Shown here: positions 39,301 to 47,622 of the stretch, one piece after another
How the letters are laid out: each line of letters begins with the position of its first letter
How positions within the stretch are numbered: the first letter of the stretch is position 1
Assembly: GCF_016593235.1 (NCBI RefSeq)
Contig: NZ_AP023065.1
Span: forward strand, 1,573,649 to 1,637,648
DNA: 64,000 nucleotides
Source of the DNA: Nitratiruptor sp. YY09-18
GTDB lineage: Bacteria; Campylobacterota; Campylobacteria; Campylobacterales; Nitratiruptoraceae
Direction: 5' to 3'
Notes under the pieces: generated by a model
What the model was told of the DNA's origin: nothing
Seen by the model: the letters and a program-made list of their open reading frames with translations, nothing else
The model's database searches: none
Made by a program: the position numbers and the translations under genes

Positions 39301-39488
39301 GGTAAGCTGGGATTAATTTTTTTTATTGCTGTTTTTAACCTATCAAATAAAATCACTTCTTCAAAAGAATCTCTCAATGGATTTATCCCATCTGGGGCAA
39401 TATCTCCGCCATAGAGGTAATCATATCCTTGATTTTTTAAAAGCTCTATGGTAAAGTTTTCAATGGAAGATTCGGTTAGTTTAGGCAT
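36306..39488 (-). CDS. hsdR: type I restriction enzyme R subunit (HsdR)
   Basis: The 1060-residue protein is the translocase and nuclease of a type I system. The N-terminal PD-(D/E)XK nuclease has RADIVIFINGLPLVVMELKN. The SF2 motor has Walker A WHTQGSGKSLSM, DEAH (IVDEAHRTQYG), motif III AFTGTPI and motif VI QAIARVNRVY. The C-terminal helical part (about 790-1060) contacts the M subunits in known complexes. No frameshift is visible. It lies 2 nt after the SIR2 gene, away from hsdS and hsdM. Confidence 0.95.
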   Translation of the reverse strand: MPKLTESSIENFTIELLKNQGYDYLYGGDIAPDGINPLRDSFEEVILFDRLKTAIKKINPSLPQDAIDDAIKQLTQINTPDLIANNEIFHRMLTEGVKVTYQKDGVQRGDIVWLIDFKNPQMNDFLVVNQFTVIENHKNKRADIVIFINGLPLVVMELKNPTTSNATLQSAYNQLQTYKQTIPSLFTYNEILIISDGLEAKMGSLSAGFDRFMAWKSADGKSEASHLVSGLEILIKGLLNKETLIDYIRFFILFEKTKKEEKAQITVQTIKKIAAYHQYYAVNKAIQSTIRAIGKNRESFLVKEPPITYGLPDVKEQSEGDKKAGVVWHTQGSGKSLSMLFYAGKIIQTINNPTIVVITDRNDLDDQLFNTFSTASKILRQEPVKAKDREHLKKLLKVESGGVVFTTIHKFWPDDGNIYETLSIRDNIIVIVDEAHRTQYGFRGRVDKKSGEIKYGFAKYLRDALPNANYIAFTGTPIESSDKNTPAVFGNYIDIYDIANAVEDGATVPIYYESRLVKIDITDEGKKLIKEYEEELDEKGLSEIEKAKAKYSKIEALVGAKPRIKEIAKDIVSHFESRLEVMDGKGMIVAMTRQIAVNLYDEIIKLRPNWHSDELKKGKIKVVMTTSSSDEPHIARFYLTKDQRRTLADRFKDPQDELKLVIVVDMWLTGFDVPCLHTMYIDKPMKGHTLMQAIARVNRVYKDKTGGLIVDYIGIASDLKEALAFYSDSGGKGEPAKLQEEAVKVMLEKLEVVRDMLYGYDYKRYFDANTSQKLHIILEAEDFILGLENGKKRFIDAVSTLSKAFSLAVPHSEAMKIKDEVAFFQAVKSRLIKFNTDNETIGTYETAIKQIVDKAVSSNGVIDIFDAVGLKKPDISILSDEFLEEIKGMKQKNLAIEALKKLINDEIKGRIKTNIVKSKSLKESLEELIRKYNNRLLTAAEVIDELINLAKEIKQSDKEPEELGLSDYEYAFYCAVAENESARELMGKEKLKELAVVLFQKVKENTTIDWAIRESARAKLKVIIKRTLRQYGYPPDMQKLATQTVLEQAEALANELVEAV

Positions 39489-39490
39489 TG

Positions 39491-42400
39491 TTAACTCTCT
39501 TTTTTATTATATTCAAAATAAATATCACGTAAAAAATCAAAACCTCTGGCTCCATATAAGTTGCATATTCTATCTGCCAACTCTTTTTCTCCTGTCTCGT
39601 ATAGTATTTTTATTGTTTCCTGAATATTCTCAACTTTATAATATAAATAATTATTATTTTCGAGCATTTCAATATAAAGTTCTCCTACTTTTTCCGGAGT
39701 TTTTGATACATGTTTCAATAAATACTCTGATAAAAATATAGTATTATGATATTTAAAAGAATATCTTATTGCAGGTTTTAACCATTCAAAAATTTCATCA
39801 TCTATTTCATCAATTAGTACTAACCAGTTAATAAGATTTGAAATAACTTCTTGATTTTCAGAAGATTCCTTGTTTTCTATTGTTTTTTCAAAAATTGCTT
39901 TCCATAAAGGTTTTATTTTAGTTTTTATCTTATCATTAATATCTTCTCTCATCATCCAAAAGAAACTTACCATTGCTAAAAGTTGTTTTTTGTTTCCATT
40001 TTCAATCAACTGTGAAATTAAGCTTGTTTCATCATCTAAATTTTCCCAATTTTCTATATATCCTACTGCTATATGTTGGGCAAGCCTTTCAGTAATATGT
40101 TCATCTTTAAAGCTTGTTTTTATTGCTTTTAAATAGTGGTTGTTTTCTCTAAGTAAAAAATAAATATCCTTATAAATTTTTGAAGAATAAAATAAATAAC
40201 CTGTAAAAGCAGCTTGCCAATGAGTTTCATTTTCTTTAGGGAAAATTTGATTAATATGATTAATCACCCACTTTTTATCAAGCCAGTAAAGATTGGCCAA
40301 ATATCGTCCTAAAATTACTGAAAACTCAATAGAAAGGTCAATATTGCAGTTTAGCCTTTTGGTAAATTCTTCTTTTATGCTTTTAATCCATCTCCCTTCA
40401 CTTTCTGTTTTATATAAGAGGGCGTATCTCAGAGAGTAATTTATCATGGCTGAAAATATTTTCCCTTTTGTTGAATTTAAAACCGATGTAACCACATCAA
40501 GCATATCAGGGACTTCAGATTCGGTTTTTTCTGCAAGAATTAATAATATTTTTTCTGCTTTTGGTAAAAGTTTAGGTTCAAAAGCATGTTTATCATCTTT
40601 AGTCCCTTCTTCAAGCAGTTCTGCTATTTGTGATATTATCCAATCCCTATAATTATTAAATTTATATTTTTCACTCCAAAAATCATCTGATGAAATTAAA
40701 TAACTAATAAAATCAAATAATATATTCCAATTAATTGGCTTTTTTAAACTCCAAGCTTCTTTTAACCCCCATAATAATGAGTGTTGATAAATTCTTTGAA
40801 TTTTAAGAAATGGTTTCATATTTGCAGTAAACTTTTCAGGTTTTTCTTTTACAGCATTTCTAAAAGAGTTAGCAATTCCTTCCATATCTATATTTTTCTT
40901 ATCTTTAAAACTATCTAAATATTTTGCTATTTCTTCATTAGATTTATTAAGAAATTCTTCTATATCTCCTAAACTTTCATAACCCCATTTAGTTTCCGTC
41001 CAAAAATCAAAGCCAGGATGAACAAGTTTTACAGAATTTATAGAGTTGTATTTATTATAAAGCTCAACAATCTTAGAATCTCCTGAATCTAAAAGCGAAT
41101 AAAGCCATTCTTTTTTCTGATATGCAAGAATTTTCTCTTTTTCTTGTTCATTATTTTTTATCCCTTCAGGTATATAATAATCTTTAGACTCAATCCATTC
41201 TATAATCTTTTCAATCTGTTCATCTGAAAAATCTTTTGCATGACTTTTAAATAGTTCAAATAGTTCATGTTTTATAGAAATTTCATCCAGAGGATTCTTA
41301 TTATAATTCCACAATAGATGATTCAATTCTTCATAATGATGATTTATGGTATAAAAAGCAATTCTTTTGAATATAGGATGTTCTTCATTCAATAAATTTC
41401 TTATAACTTCTTTTATTTCTTGAGGTTTTGAAAGTTCAAACACATCTCTTACAAAATAAACTAACTGATTTTGATATTTATCAGGAAAACTTGTTTGTGG
41501 ATGGTCTTCTATTGTTGGTATCCAGATAGAATTAAATTGTGTTTTATCCTCAGTTACTATTTCTTTAATTTTTTGGATAGCAATTCTAGCAGCCTCAAAT
41601 CCACAGATTTTGGCTATTTGTGGCTTATAAATTTTTAAAGATTCATAAAGCCAATACTCATCCATTATTGAAATATAATCAAAAGAATCTTCTTTCCCCA
41701 AAATAGAGTCTGTTTTAATCTTCTTATAATCCAAAATGACCTTTAATAATTCTAAGATTAAATTTTTTGCTTTTTCTCCTTCATTTAGTAATTTAGGAAG
41801 TACGGTTTCTTTTATCTCAGATGAAACTAATGAACTATCCCATTTTGAATTTAAGGCTATTTTTACAAACTCTATATGTTTATTGCTTATCTTTTCAATT
41901 GGCAATGAAAAAATAATTTTTACCATTACCCAATCAGTTCTATAATTTTCAATCCTTTCTTCATTTTCATCTTTATAATCTATAATTTCCTGAATTATTT
42001 CTAATAATAAATTTGTTATTTCGTCCGAAGGGGTTTCTTTGTTCTTTTTAGCTACATTTTCTAAATATCCAAGAATATTCCAGTGAGGTATAGTAAAATA
42101 GCCTTTTTTATTTGGAACTTCTTGAGGTTTAGGATTATCTGCTGGATTAAAATATCCTTTTTCTTTTAATGGTCTTAACCATGGAAATGGGTTATTCGTT
42201 GAAGCGAGACATTTAAAAAAATAATTCCTTTGAGGCTCATCATTTTTTATAAGTTGAAAAACTTTATATTCCTCAGATTTTTTATAGCTATAAGCCAATT
42301 TTTTTAAATACTCATAAGTATCATATAAGTATCCAGAAACCTGATTAATTTCTTTATTCCAATTTTGTAAAACTTCATAAAGTTGTTCATATCCTTTTTC

Positions 42401-43201
42401 ATCTTTTTCATAAGGTATAACCTCAATACCCATAGAATTATAATAATAACGTTCAAATGAAAGTATGTTCTCCTCGCCACGATAAAATGGAATAAGTATA
42501 AAATGTTTTAATTCTTTACGCTCTGAATATTTGTCGTATTTTGTTATTAAAAAATCAAGTAATTCAAATTCCGCTAATCCATATCCCAAAAACAATACTG
42601 TATATTCTTCAAAAATTTTTTCTAAAAACTTTTTAAAAGTTTTCTGATTATATCTCCTAATATAATCAGAAACTGTAAAGATAATAGAACTTCTACCTTT
42701 TTCTAAGCAGCCATGGATATGATAAAGTTTATTTCTATAAATATTTGAAGGTATAAATTCATTTTCTTTAAATACAATATTCATAGGTTCAAAATATTTA
42801 TGAAAATGACTATCAATATTTGTTGTAATAAATAAAGCTCTTAATTTATATATTTCATCATAAATATTTTGTAAATTTAGACGGTCTGTATCAGCTTTAA
42901 TAGCATTTTCAAGAGTTTCATAATAAATTTCTTCATTATTACTTTCTTTTAAAAGATGATAGCAAACAGTAATTATTTTTTTAGGATCTTTAAGCTGTTT
43001 TAAAGAGTCAGACTCTCTATAATTAATAAGTTTCTTTTCAAAACAAGTCTTAATAAAATTATACGCAAGTTCATCCCAACCTGAACTCCCTAAAAGCCTT
43101 GATACTCCAGCGCCAATAAAAACAGCTAATTTTTCATTATTAACTGCATCAATTATTTCTTGAGGAACTTTTGGAATAGGTAAAATTTTGTTGTAATTCA
43201 T
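39491..43201 (-). CDS. SIR2-domain protein, putative defence NADase (DSR-like)
   Basis: The 1236-residue protein has an N-terminal SIR2 domain (about 15-290): FIGAGVSRLLGSSGW (G30-S34), TTNID (N128, D130), YHIHG (H163) and LFLGYGLAEFELLDFL. The Asn and His match the NAD-cleaving residues of ThsA and DSR2 in order and spacing. No zinc-finger cysteine set of true deacetylases is evident. The remaining ~900 residues are Lys/Glu/Ile-rich helices, like the long sensor part of DSR proteins. By family inference it depletes NAD+ on phage infection. Base composition is very AT-rich. It overlaps hsdS by ATGA. Confidence 0.85.
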   Translation of the reverse strand: MNYNKILPIPKVPQEIIDAVNNEKLAVFIGAGVSRLLGSSGWDELAYNFIKTCFEKKLINYRESDSLKQLKDPKKIITVCYHLLKESNNEEIYYETLENAIKADTDRLNLQNIYDEIYKLRALFITTNIDSHFHKYFEPMNIVFKENEFIPSNIYRNKLYHIHGCLEKGRSSIIFTVSDYIRRYNQKTFKKFLEKIFEEYTVLFLGYGLAEFELLDFLITKYDKYSERKELKHFILIPFYRGEENILSFERYYYNSMGIEVIPYEKDEKGYEQLYEVLQNWNKEINQVSGYLYDTYEYLKKLAYSYKKSEEYKVFQLIKNDEPQRNYFFKCLASTNNPFPWLRPLKEKGYFNPADNPKPQEVPNKKGYFTIPHWNILGYLENVAKKNKETPSDEITNLLLEIIQEIIDYKDENEERIENYRTDWVMVKIIFSLPIEKISNKHIEFVKIALNSKWDSSLVSSEIKETVLPKLLNEGEKAKNLILELLKVILDYKKIKTDSILGKEDSFDYISIMDEYWLYESLKIYKPQIAKICGFEAARIAIQKIKEIVTEDKTQFNSIWIPTIEDHPQTSFPDKYQNQLVYFVRDVFELSKPQEIKEVIRNLLNEEHPIFKRIAFYTINHHYEELNHLLWNYNKNPLDEISIKHELFELFKSHAKDFSDEQIEKIIEWIESKDYYIPEGIKNNEQEKEKILAYQKKEWLYSLLDSGDSKIVELYNKYNSINSVKLVHPGFDFWTETKWGYESLGDIEEFLNKSNEEIAKYLDSFKDKKNIDMEGIANSFRNAVKEKPEKFTANMKPFLKIQRIYQHSLLWGLKEAWSLKKPINWNILFDFISYLISSDDFWSEKYKFNNYRDWIISQIAELLEEGTKDDKHAFEPKLLPKAEKILLILAEKTESEVPDMLDVVTSVLNSTKGKIFSAMINYSLRYALLYKTESEGRWIKSIKEEFTKRLNCNIDLSIEFSVILGRYLANLYWLDKKWVINHINQIFPKENETHWQAAFTGYLFYSSKIYKDIYFLLRENNHYLKAIKTSFKDEHITERLAQHIAVGYIENWENLDDETSLISQLIENGNKKQLLAMVSFFWMMREDINDKIKTKIKPLWKAIFEKTIENKESSENQEVISNLINWLVLIDEIDDEIFEWLKPAIRYSFKYHNTIFLSEYLLKHVSKTPEKVGELYIEMLENNNYLYYKVENIQETIKILYETGEKELADRICNLYGARGFDFLRDIYFEYNKKES

Positions 43202-44382
43202 AATTTAACCCTTACTTCTCCACTCATAAGTTTTGGCAAAAGTGTATCTCTTAAATTTTCAAGGGTGCGGATTTGTCGAATGTTATTACTGATTTTATTA
43301 AATAGTTTTCTTAAGTATGGAATTTTAGATTTTAAATAAATTTTAGGTGGAATTATGAGTTCAGTTTCATTTATATCGTTTTTATTTATATGAGGCTGTG
43401 CACCACCTGTTTCATTTAATATAATTTCTCTTATTTTAAATTTAGCCCATAAATAAACAAATTCTTTACATAATCTTTCATTAGGAATAATACCAACTAC
43501 TGATTGATTTGCACAAGAATCTATTTCAAGCAAACTAGTTTGGCCGAGTGTAGCACCTGTAATAGCAATAACAGTTGTACCTTTAGGCAAAAGTTTTGTA
43601 TTTGATTTTTCTAAACCAAGTTTTGTAATGAATTTTGTTGGACTGTCAATTCGAAATCTATTGACTTCCCCTGAGTTTATCCAAGGGATATCCCCATCCC
43701 AATACTCTGGTTTTGATGTTGAAGGTGTACCTCCAAGGACTGTATGCAATTCTTTTCCGATTGTAGTTATCTCCCAACTATCATCTGCATCTTTTATAAA
43801 CCATTTTCTAAAAAGCGTCTGTGCCATCTGCTCAAGCGTTTGATTTTGACGATGTAAAAGATCTATTTTATCATCAAAAGATGAAAGCACAGAAGCTATG
43901 GCTTTTTGCTCGGGAAGGGATGGAAGTGGAATGTCAACTTCTTTAATATTTTCTCTTTTAAGTTCTATTTGACCTGTTGACCCTTCGGCTATTTCTTCAA
44001 GTTCTTTTTCTCTTTTTCTCAAATTATAAAATACAAATTTTGGAAAAGCTTTTTTTGTATCTATTCTTAATATAGAAACATGACTATCTACCGTAGCTTT
44101 CATTGAGGTTTTATATATTGCAACTCTTCCTGCTGTTCCAACTCCAGTAGAATTTATTAATATATCATTTGTTTGTAATATTTTTTCAGATTGAAATTTT
44201 TTATTAATATCATGTAATCTCACTAATTTAAAATCAATATTTCCATTTCTTATACATTTTTGATTAATAACAGTAATTCCATTCTTTTCTACATATTTAG
44301 GAGTTATTCCTCTATTTATGTATAAAGCAACCTCCCCCAACTTAACCTTTTTCCATCCCTTAGGTAATTTTTCACTCATCAT
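43198..44382 (-). CDS. hsdS: type I restriction specificity subunit (HsdS)
   Basis: The 394-residue protein has two target-recognition domains, each opening with the usual W-x(n)-LGE pattern (GWKKVKLGEVALYI and WEITTIGKELHTVLGG). The central conserved helix is PLPSLPEQKAIASVLSSFDD…LEQMAQTLFRKWF, and the final one is LENLRDTLLPKLMSGEVRV. Both halves look intact, so the recognition site should be bipartite. The methionine at 44379 is an alternative start. The second domain is AT-rich. Confidence 0.93.
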   Translation of the reverse strand: MMSEKLPKGWKKVKLGEVALYINRGITPKYVEKNGITVINQKCIRNGNIDFKLVRLHDINKKFQSEKILQTNDILINSTGVGTAGRVAIYKTSMKATVDSHVSILRIDTKKAFPKFVFYNLRKREKELEEIAEGSTGQIELKRENIKEVDIPLPSLPEQKAIASVLSSFDDKIDLLHRQNQTLEQMAQTLFRKWFIKDADDSWEITTIGKELHTVLGGTPSTSKPEYWDGDIPWINSGEVNRFRIDSPTKFITKLGLEKSNTKLLPKGTTVIAITGATLGQTSLLEIDSCANQSVVGIIPNERLCKEFVYLWAKFKIREIILNETGGAQPHINKNDINETELIIPPKIYLKSKIPYLRKLFNKISNNIRQIRTLENLRDTLLPKLMSGEVRVKL

Positions 44383-44389
44383 TCACCCT

Positions 44390-45370
44390 TTACCCTTCAA
44401 ACGCTATAAAATTCATAATAAGCTTGATAAGCTGCTCTTTTTGCTCTGCTGGACTTGCTGCCACAAGATAGCATAGAGCGGTTAGGGTATTGCTATTAAA
44501 TTTTTGAAAAAGTTCTTTTTTTGATAGGTTTTCATATAAAAATTTTAAAAAAAGCAAAGCTCCTATGCGTTTGTTTCCATCTACAAAGGGGTGATTTTTG
44601 ATAATCAAATAGAGCAAGTTTGCAGCTTTTTCTTCAAATGAGGGATAAAGCTCCTCACCGCCAAAACTTTGATAAATGGTATTTAATGCACTTTCAAACA
44701 ATCCTCTATCTCTTTCTATTCCAAAAATTTTTGATGCCTCGTTACGCTCAATAAGATACTTTTTAAGCTCTTTTATTGCTTCTTTTGCTTCTTGGTAGCC
44801 TATTTTTTTCCTATCTTTTCTTGCAATTTTTGCTTCTATTTTGCCTGTATCATACTCTTCTATCCATCTCCAAACCAAAGCATATTTTTCAATAATTTCA
44901 AGCATTCCTTTTGCTTCATTTGCACTAATTGAAGGGGTGTTAATATTTTCTTTTATAAATTTTATAGCGTTTTCTAACTCTTTTAATCTTTCTTCAGTAA
45001 GCTTTTTTTCATTAACTACATACCCTTTAATAAGATAATTTTTTAAAACATTTGTTGCCCATATTCTAAATTGTGTTGCTTTTTTGGAGTTTACCCGATA
45101 GCCAACGGCTATTATTACATCAAAATTATAAAGATTCATTTTTCTTTTTTTACCATCTGCGGCAACCTGTGCAATTTTTGCACAGGTTGAATTTTCGTCA
45201 AGTTCTCCACTTTTATAGATGTTTCTAATATGTTTTACAATAACCGTCCTATCAACATCAAATAATTCAGCAAGCCTATGTGCATCAAGCCATATTGTTT
45301 CTTCTCTTAATTGCACCTCAACCTTTTTATCACTATCTTCAAAAATAACTAATTGATTTTCCTCTTTCAC
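44390..45370 (-). CDS. RhuM-like DNA-binding domain fused to Fic/Doc domain
   Basis: The 326-residue protein has a RhuM/KilA-like N-terminal part (about 5-130: ETIWLDAHRLAELFDVDRTVIVKHI, SKKATQFRIWATNVLK), a helical linker, and a C-terminal Fic domain with HPFVDGNKRIGALLFL (H260). The HxFxDGNKR form is that of Doc, which modifies EF-Tu. Activity is likely AMPylation or phosphorylation of a host protein; no inhibitory helix (S/TxxxEG) is obvious. It overlaps hsdM by ATGA and lies 7 bp before hsdS. RhuM-type genes are known passengers in type I loci. Confidence 0.85.
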   Translation of the reverse strand: MKEENQLVIFEDSDKKVEVQLREETIWLDAHRLAELFDVDRTVIVKHIRNIYKSGELDENSTCAKIAQVAADGKKRKMNLYNFDVIIAVGYRVNSKKATQFRIWATNVLKNYLIKGYVVNEKKLTEERLKELENAIKFIKENINTPSISANEAKGMLEIIEKYALVWRWIEEYDTGKIEAKIARKDRKKIGYQEAKEAIKELKKYLIERNEASKIFGIERDRGLFESALNTIYQSFGGEELYPSFEEKAANLLYLIIKNHPFVDGNKRIGALLFLKFLYENLSKKELFQKFNSNTLTALCYLVAASPAEQKEQLIKLIMNFIAFEG

Positions 45371-46890
45371 CCTTCACCTTTAATATCTATCTTTGCCAGA
45401 CTCTCAAGAATCTGTTTATTAAGTTTTTCTTCTTCAACAAGTTGGGCTAAAAACTCAGCTTTTAGTTTTGCAAACCTCTCTTCAAAATTAAAATCATCCT
45501 CTTCTTCAGGAAGTCCCACATATCGTCCCGGGGTTAAAACATAATCAAGCTCTTTTACCTCATCAATCGTCGCAGATTTACAAAACCCCTTTATATCTTC
45601 ATACCTGCTATCCTCTTTTTGCCATGTATGGTAAGTATTTGCAATTTTTTTAATGTCTTCCTGTGTTAAAATCCTCTGTCTTCTATTTATAAGTTCTCCC
45701 ATATCTCGTGCATCAATGAAGAGGATTTGTCCTTTTCTTGTAGTTTTGTTTTTTCTTAAAAACCACAAACATGCTGGAATTTGCGTATTTAAAAAGAGTT
45801 TTGCAGGTAGATTTACAATACAATCAACTATATCATCTTCTATCATATTTTTTCTAATCTCATACTCATCTTTTTGTTTGGTAGTCAAAGACCCTTTTGC
45901 TAAAACAAAACCAGCCTTTCCATGGGGTGCAAGGTGAAAGATAAAGTGTTGTATCCATGCATAGTTTGCATTCCCAGCTGGTGGTATGCCATACTTCCAT
46001 CGTGCATCTTCACGTAATAGCTCTCCACTCCAATCACTATCGTTAAATGGGGGATTGGCTATGACAAAATCTGATTTTAAATCTTTATGAGCATCATTTA
46101 AAAAGGAGCCTTCCGGGTTCCATTTAACTTGTGAGCTATCAATCCCTCGAATAGCCAAATTCATCTTACAAAGCCGCCAGGTTGTCTGGTTGCTCTCTTG
46201 TCCATAGATTGAAATATCATTAATTTTTCCTTGATGCTCCTGTACAAACTTTTCAGACTGCACAAACATACCACCGCTTCCACAACATGGATCAAATACC
46301 CTTCCACGATATGGCTCAAGCATCTCAACCAAAAGCTCAACTACACTTCTTGGCGTATAAAACTGCCCACCTTTTTTCCCTTCAGCTAATGCAAACTCCC
46401 CTAAAAAGTACTCAAATACATGCCCTAAAATATCTGAAGTTTTTTCTTTGGCCGCGTGTATTGCAATATTGCTAAAAAGATCAATCAACCCTCCAAGAGC
46501 GATTGGATCAATATTTCCTCTTGCATACACTTTTGGCAAAACGCCTTTGAGAGATGGATTTTTCTTTTCTATTATTTCCATTGCATTATCAATAATTTTC
46601 CCAATTTCTGGATCTTTGGCTTTTGTTTTTAGATAATTCCATCGTGCCTCAGGCGGAATAAAAAAGACATTTTCAGCCCTGTATTCATCTATATCTTCCG
46701 GGTCTGCCCCTGCGTATTCTCCCTCACCCTTTTGAAGTTTTTCATAGAGATCTTCAAATGCTTCTGATATGTAGCGTAAAAAAATGAGTCCAAGCACCAC
46801 ATGTTTATACTCAGCTGCATCAATATTTTTTCTCAGTTTATCAGCAGCTTTCCATAAGCTTTGTTCAAAACTCTCTTTTTTCTTTGCCAT
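45367..46890 (-). CDS. hsdM: type I restriction N6-adenine methyltransferase (HsdM)
   Basis: The 507-residue protein has the N-terminal helical HsdM domain (SLWKAADKLRKNIDAAEYKH), SAM-binding motif I (VFDPCCGSGGMFVQS), and catalytic motif IV NPPF (DFVIANPPFNDSDW). It protects host DNA by m6A methylation and forms the M2S core with HsdS. Its ATG overlaps the radC stop as TAATG. Confidence 0.96.
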   Translation of the reverse strand: MAKKKESFEQSLWKAADKLRKNIDAAEYKHVVLGLIFLRYISEAFEDLYEKLQKGEGEYAGADPEDIDEYRAENVFFIPPEARWNYLKTKAKDPEIGKIIDNAMEIIEKKNPSLKGVLPKVYARGNIDPIALGGLIDLFSNIAIHAAKEKTSDILGHVFEYFLGEFALAEGKKGGQFYTPRSVVELLVEMLEPYRGRVFDPCCGSGGMFVQSEKFVQEHQGKINDISIYGQESNQTTWRLCKMNLAIRGIDSSQVKWNPEGSFLNDAHKDLKSDFVIANPPFNDSDWSGELLREDARWKYGIPPAGNANYAWIQHFIFHLAPHGKAGFVLAKGSLTTKQKDEYEIRKNMIEDDIVDCIVNLPAKLFLNTQIPACLWFLRKNKTTRKGQILFIDARDMGELINRRQRILTQEDIKKIANTYHTWQKEDSRYEDIKGFCKSATIDEVKELDYVLTPGRYVGLPEEEDDFNFEERFAKLKAEFLAQLVEEEKLNKQILESLAKIDIKGEG

Positions 46891-47552
46891 TATAAAATTC
46901 CCTCCTCTTGTAAACTTACAAATCCCTCTTTGCTAAAAATGATATGATCTAACAGTTCAATTCCAAGTATCTTGCCACTTTGCTTTAATCTTTCAGTAAT
47001 TAAAACATCTTCTTTACTCGGAGTTAGATTGTTTGATGGGTGATTATGAGCTACAATGATACTTGCACATCTATTTTCAATTGCTGGAGCAAAAACCTCT
47101 CTTGGATGTACCAGACTTTGATTTAACGTGCCAATAGTTATCACTCTTTTTTCACAAATTCTCTTTGCCCCATCAAGATAAAAGGCTATAAAATACTCTT
47201 GCTTTTTATCAAAATACTCTTTTAGCTCCTCATATACATCCTTTGGTGAAGTTATCGTTTTATGTTGTTTTAGTAAGTATCTTTTTGAAAGCTCTATAGC
47301 ACTTACTATCTGAGCAGCTTTTGCAATGCCAAGTCCGTGAATTTGAAGAAGCCTTTCTATATCGATTCCATCAAAATCTTGTTGAAAAAGTTTGATAATT
47401 TCTCGTGAGAGCTTGATAACATCTTTTCCTTTTACACCACTTCCAAGCAAAATAGCTACCAATTCATAATCTTTAAGGGCTTTTACTCCTTTTTCTAAAA
47501 GTTTTTCTCTCGGTTTTTCAAACTTTTCAAGTTCACACATTTTTCTCATCAT
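46890..47552 (-). CDS. radC: RadC-family JAB/MPN protein
   Basis: The 220-residue protein has an N-terminal helix-hairpin-helix segment (about 5-75: LKDYELVAILLGSG, LLQIHGLGIAKAAQIV) and a C-terminal metallo-JAMM domain with VAHNHPSNNLTPS and a following Asp-like position (KEDVLITERL). RadC proteins are frequent in defence islands; their job is not settled and a DNA-repair role has been disputed. It is the first gene of the operon. A second Met at 47549 is possible. Confidence 0.9.
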   Translation of the reverse strand: MMRKMCELEKFEKPREKLLEKGVKALKDYELVAILLGSGVKGKDVIKLSREIIKLFQQDFDGIDIERLLQIHGLGIAKAAQIVSAIELSKRYLLKQHKTITSPKDVYEELKEYFDKKQEYFIAFYLDGAKRICEKRVITIGTLNQSLVHPREVFAPAIENRCASIIVAHNHPSNNLTPSKEDVLITERLKQSGKILGIELLDHIIFSKEGFVSLQEEGIL

Positions 47553-47558
47553 TCATCC

Positions 47559-47586
47559 AAACTATTTTATTTCTTATCATAGCAAA
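47559..47586. repeat. right copy of AAACTATTTT…TATCATAGCAAA
   Basis: AAACTATTTT (47559-47568), six bases, then TATCATAGCAAA (47575-47586), matching the copy at 36191. It sits directly before radC. Confidence 0.55.
47576..47584 (-). promoter_or_regulatory. extended -10 element of the radC-hsdR operon
   Basis: Minus-strand TGCTATGAT, 24 bp before the radC ATG, with AT-rich sequence upstream and no clear -35. The leader would be only about 17 nt, with GGA as a weak Shine-Dalgarno. Confidence 0.5.
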
Positions 47587-47622
47587 TATTTTTTTATTAA
47601 GTTATTTTTAAGTATATACAGC

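Larger units (their letters stand above)
36306..47552 (-). other. composite type I restriction / SIR2 / Fic defence operon
   Basis: Six minus-strand genes run radC, hsdM, rhuM-fic, hsdS, SIR2 gene, hsdR. Junctions are a TAATG overlap, an ATGA overlap, 7 nt, an ATGA overlap and 2 nt, so it is one transcription and translation unit. It lies between the DUF493 gene and the RNA helicase gene, both housekeeping. No transposase or integrase is present. The SIR2 gene and parts of hsdS are much more AT-rich than the flanks, which suggests acquisition by transfer. Confidence 0.85.
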
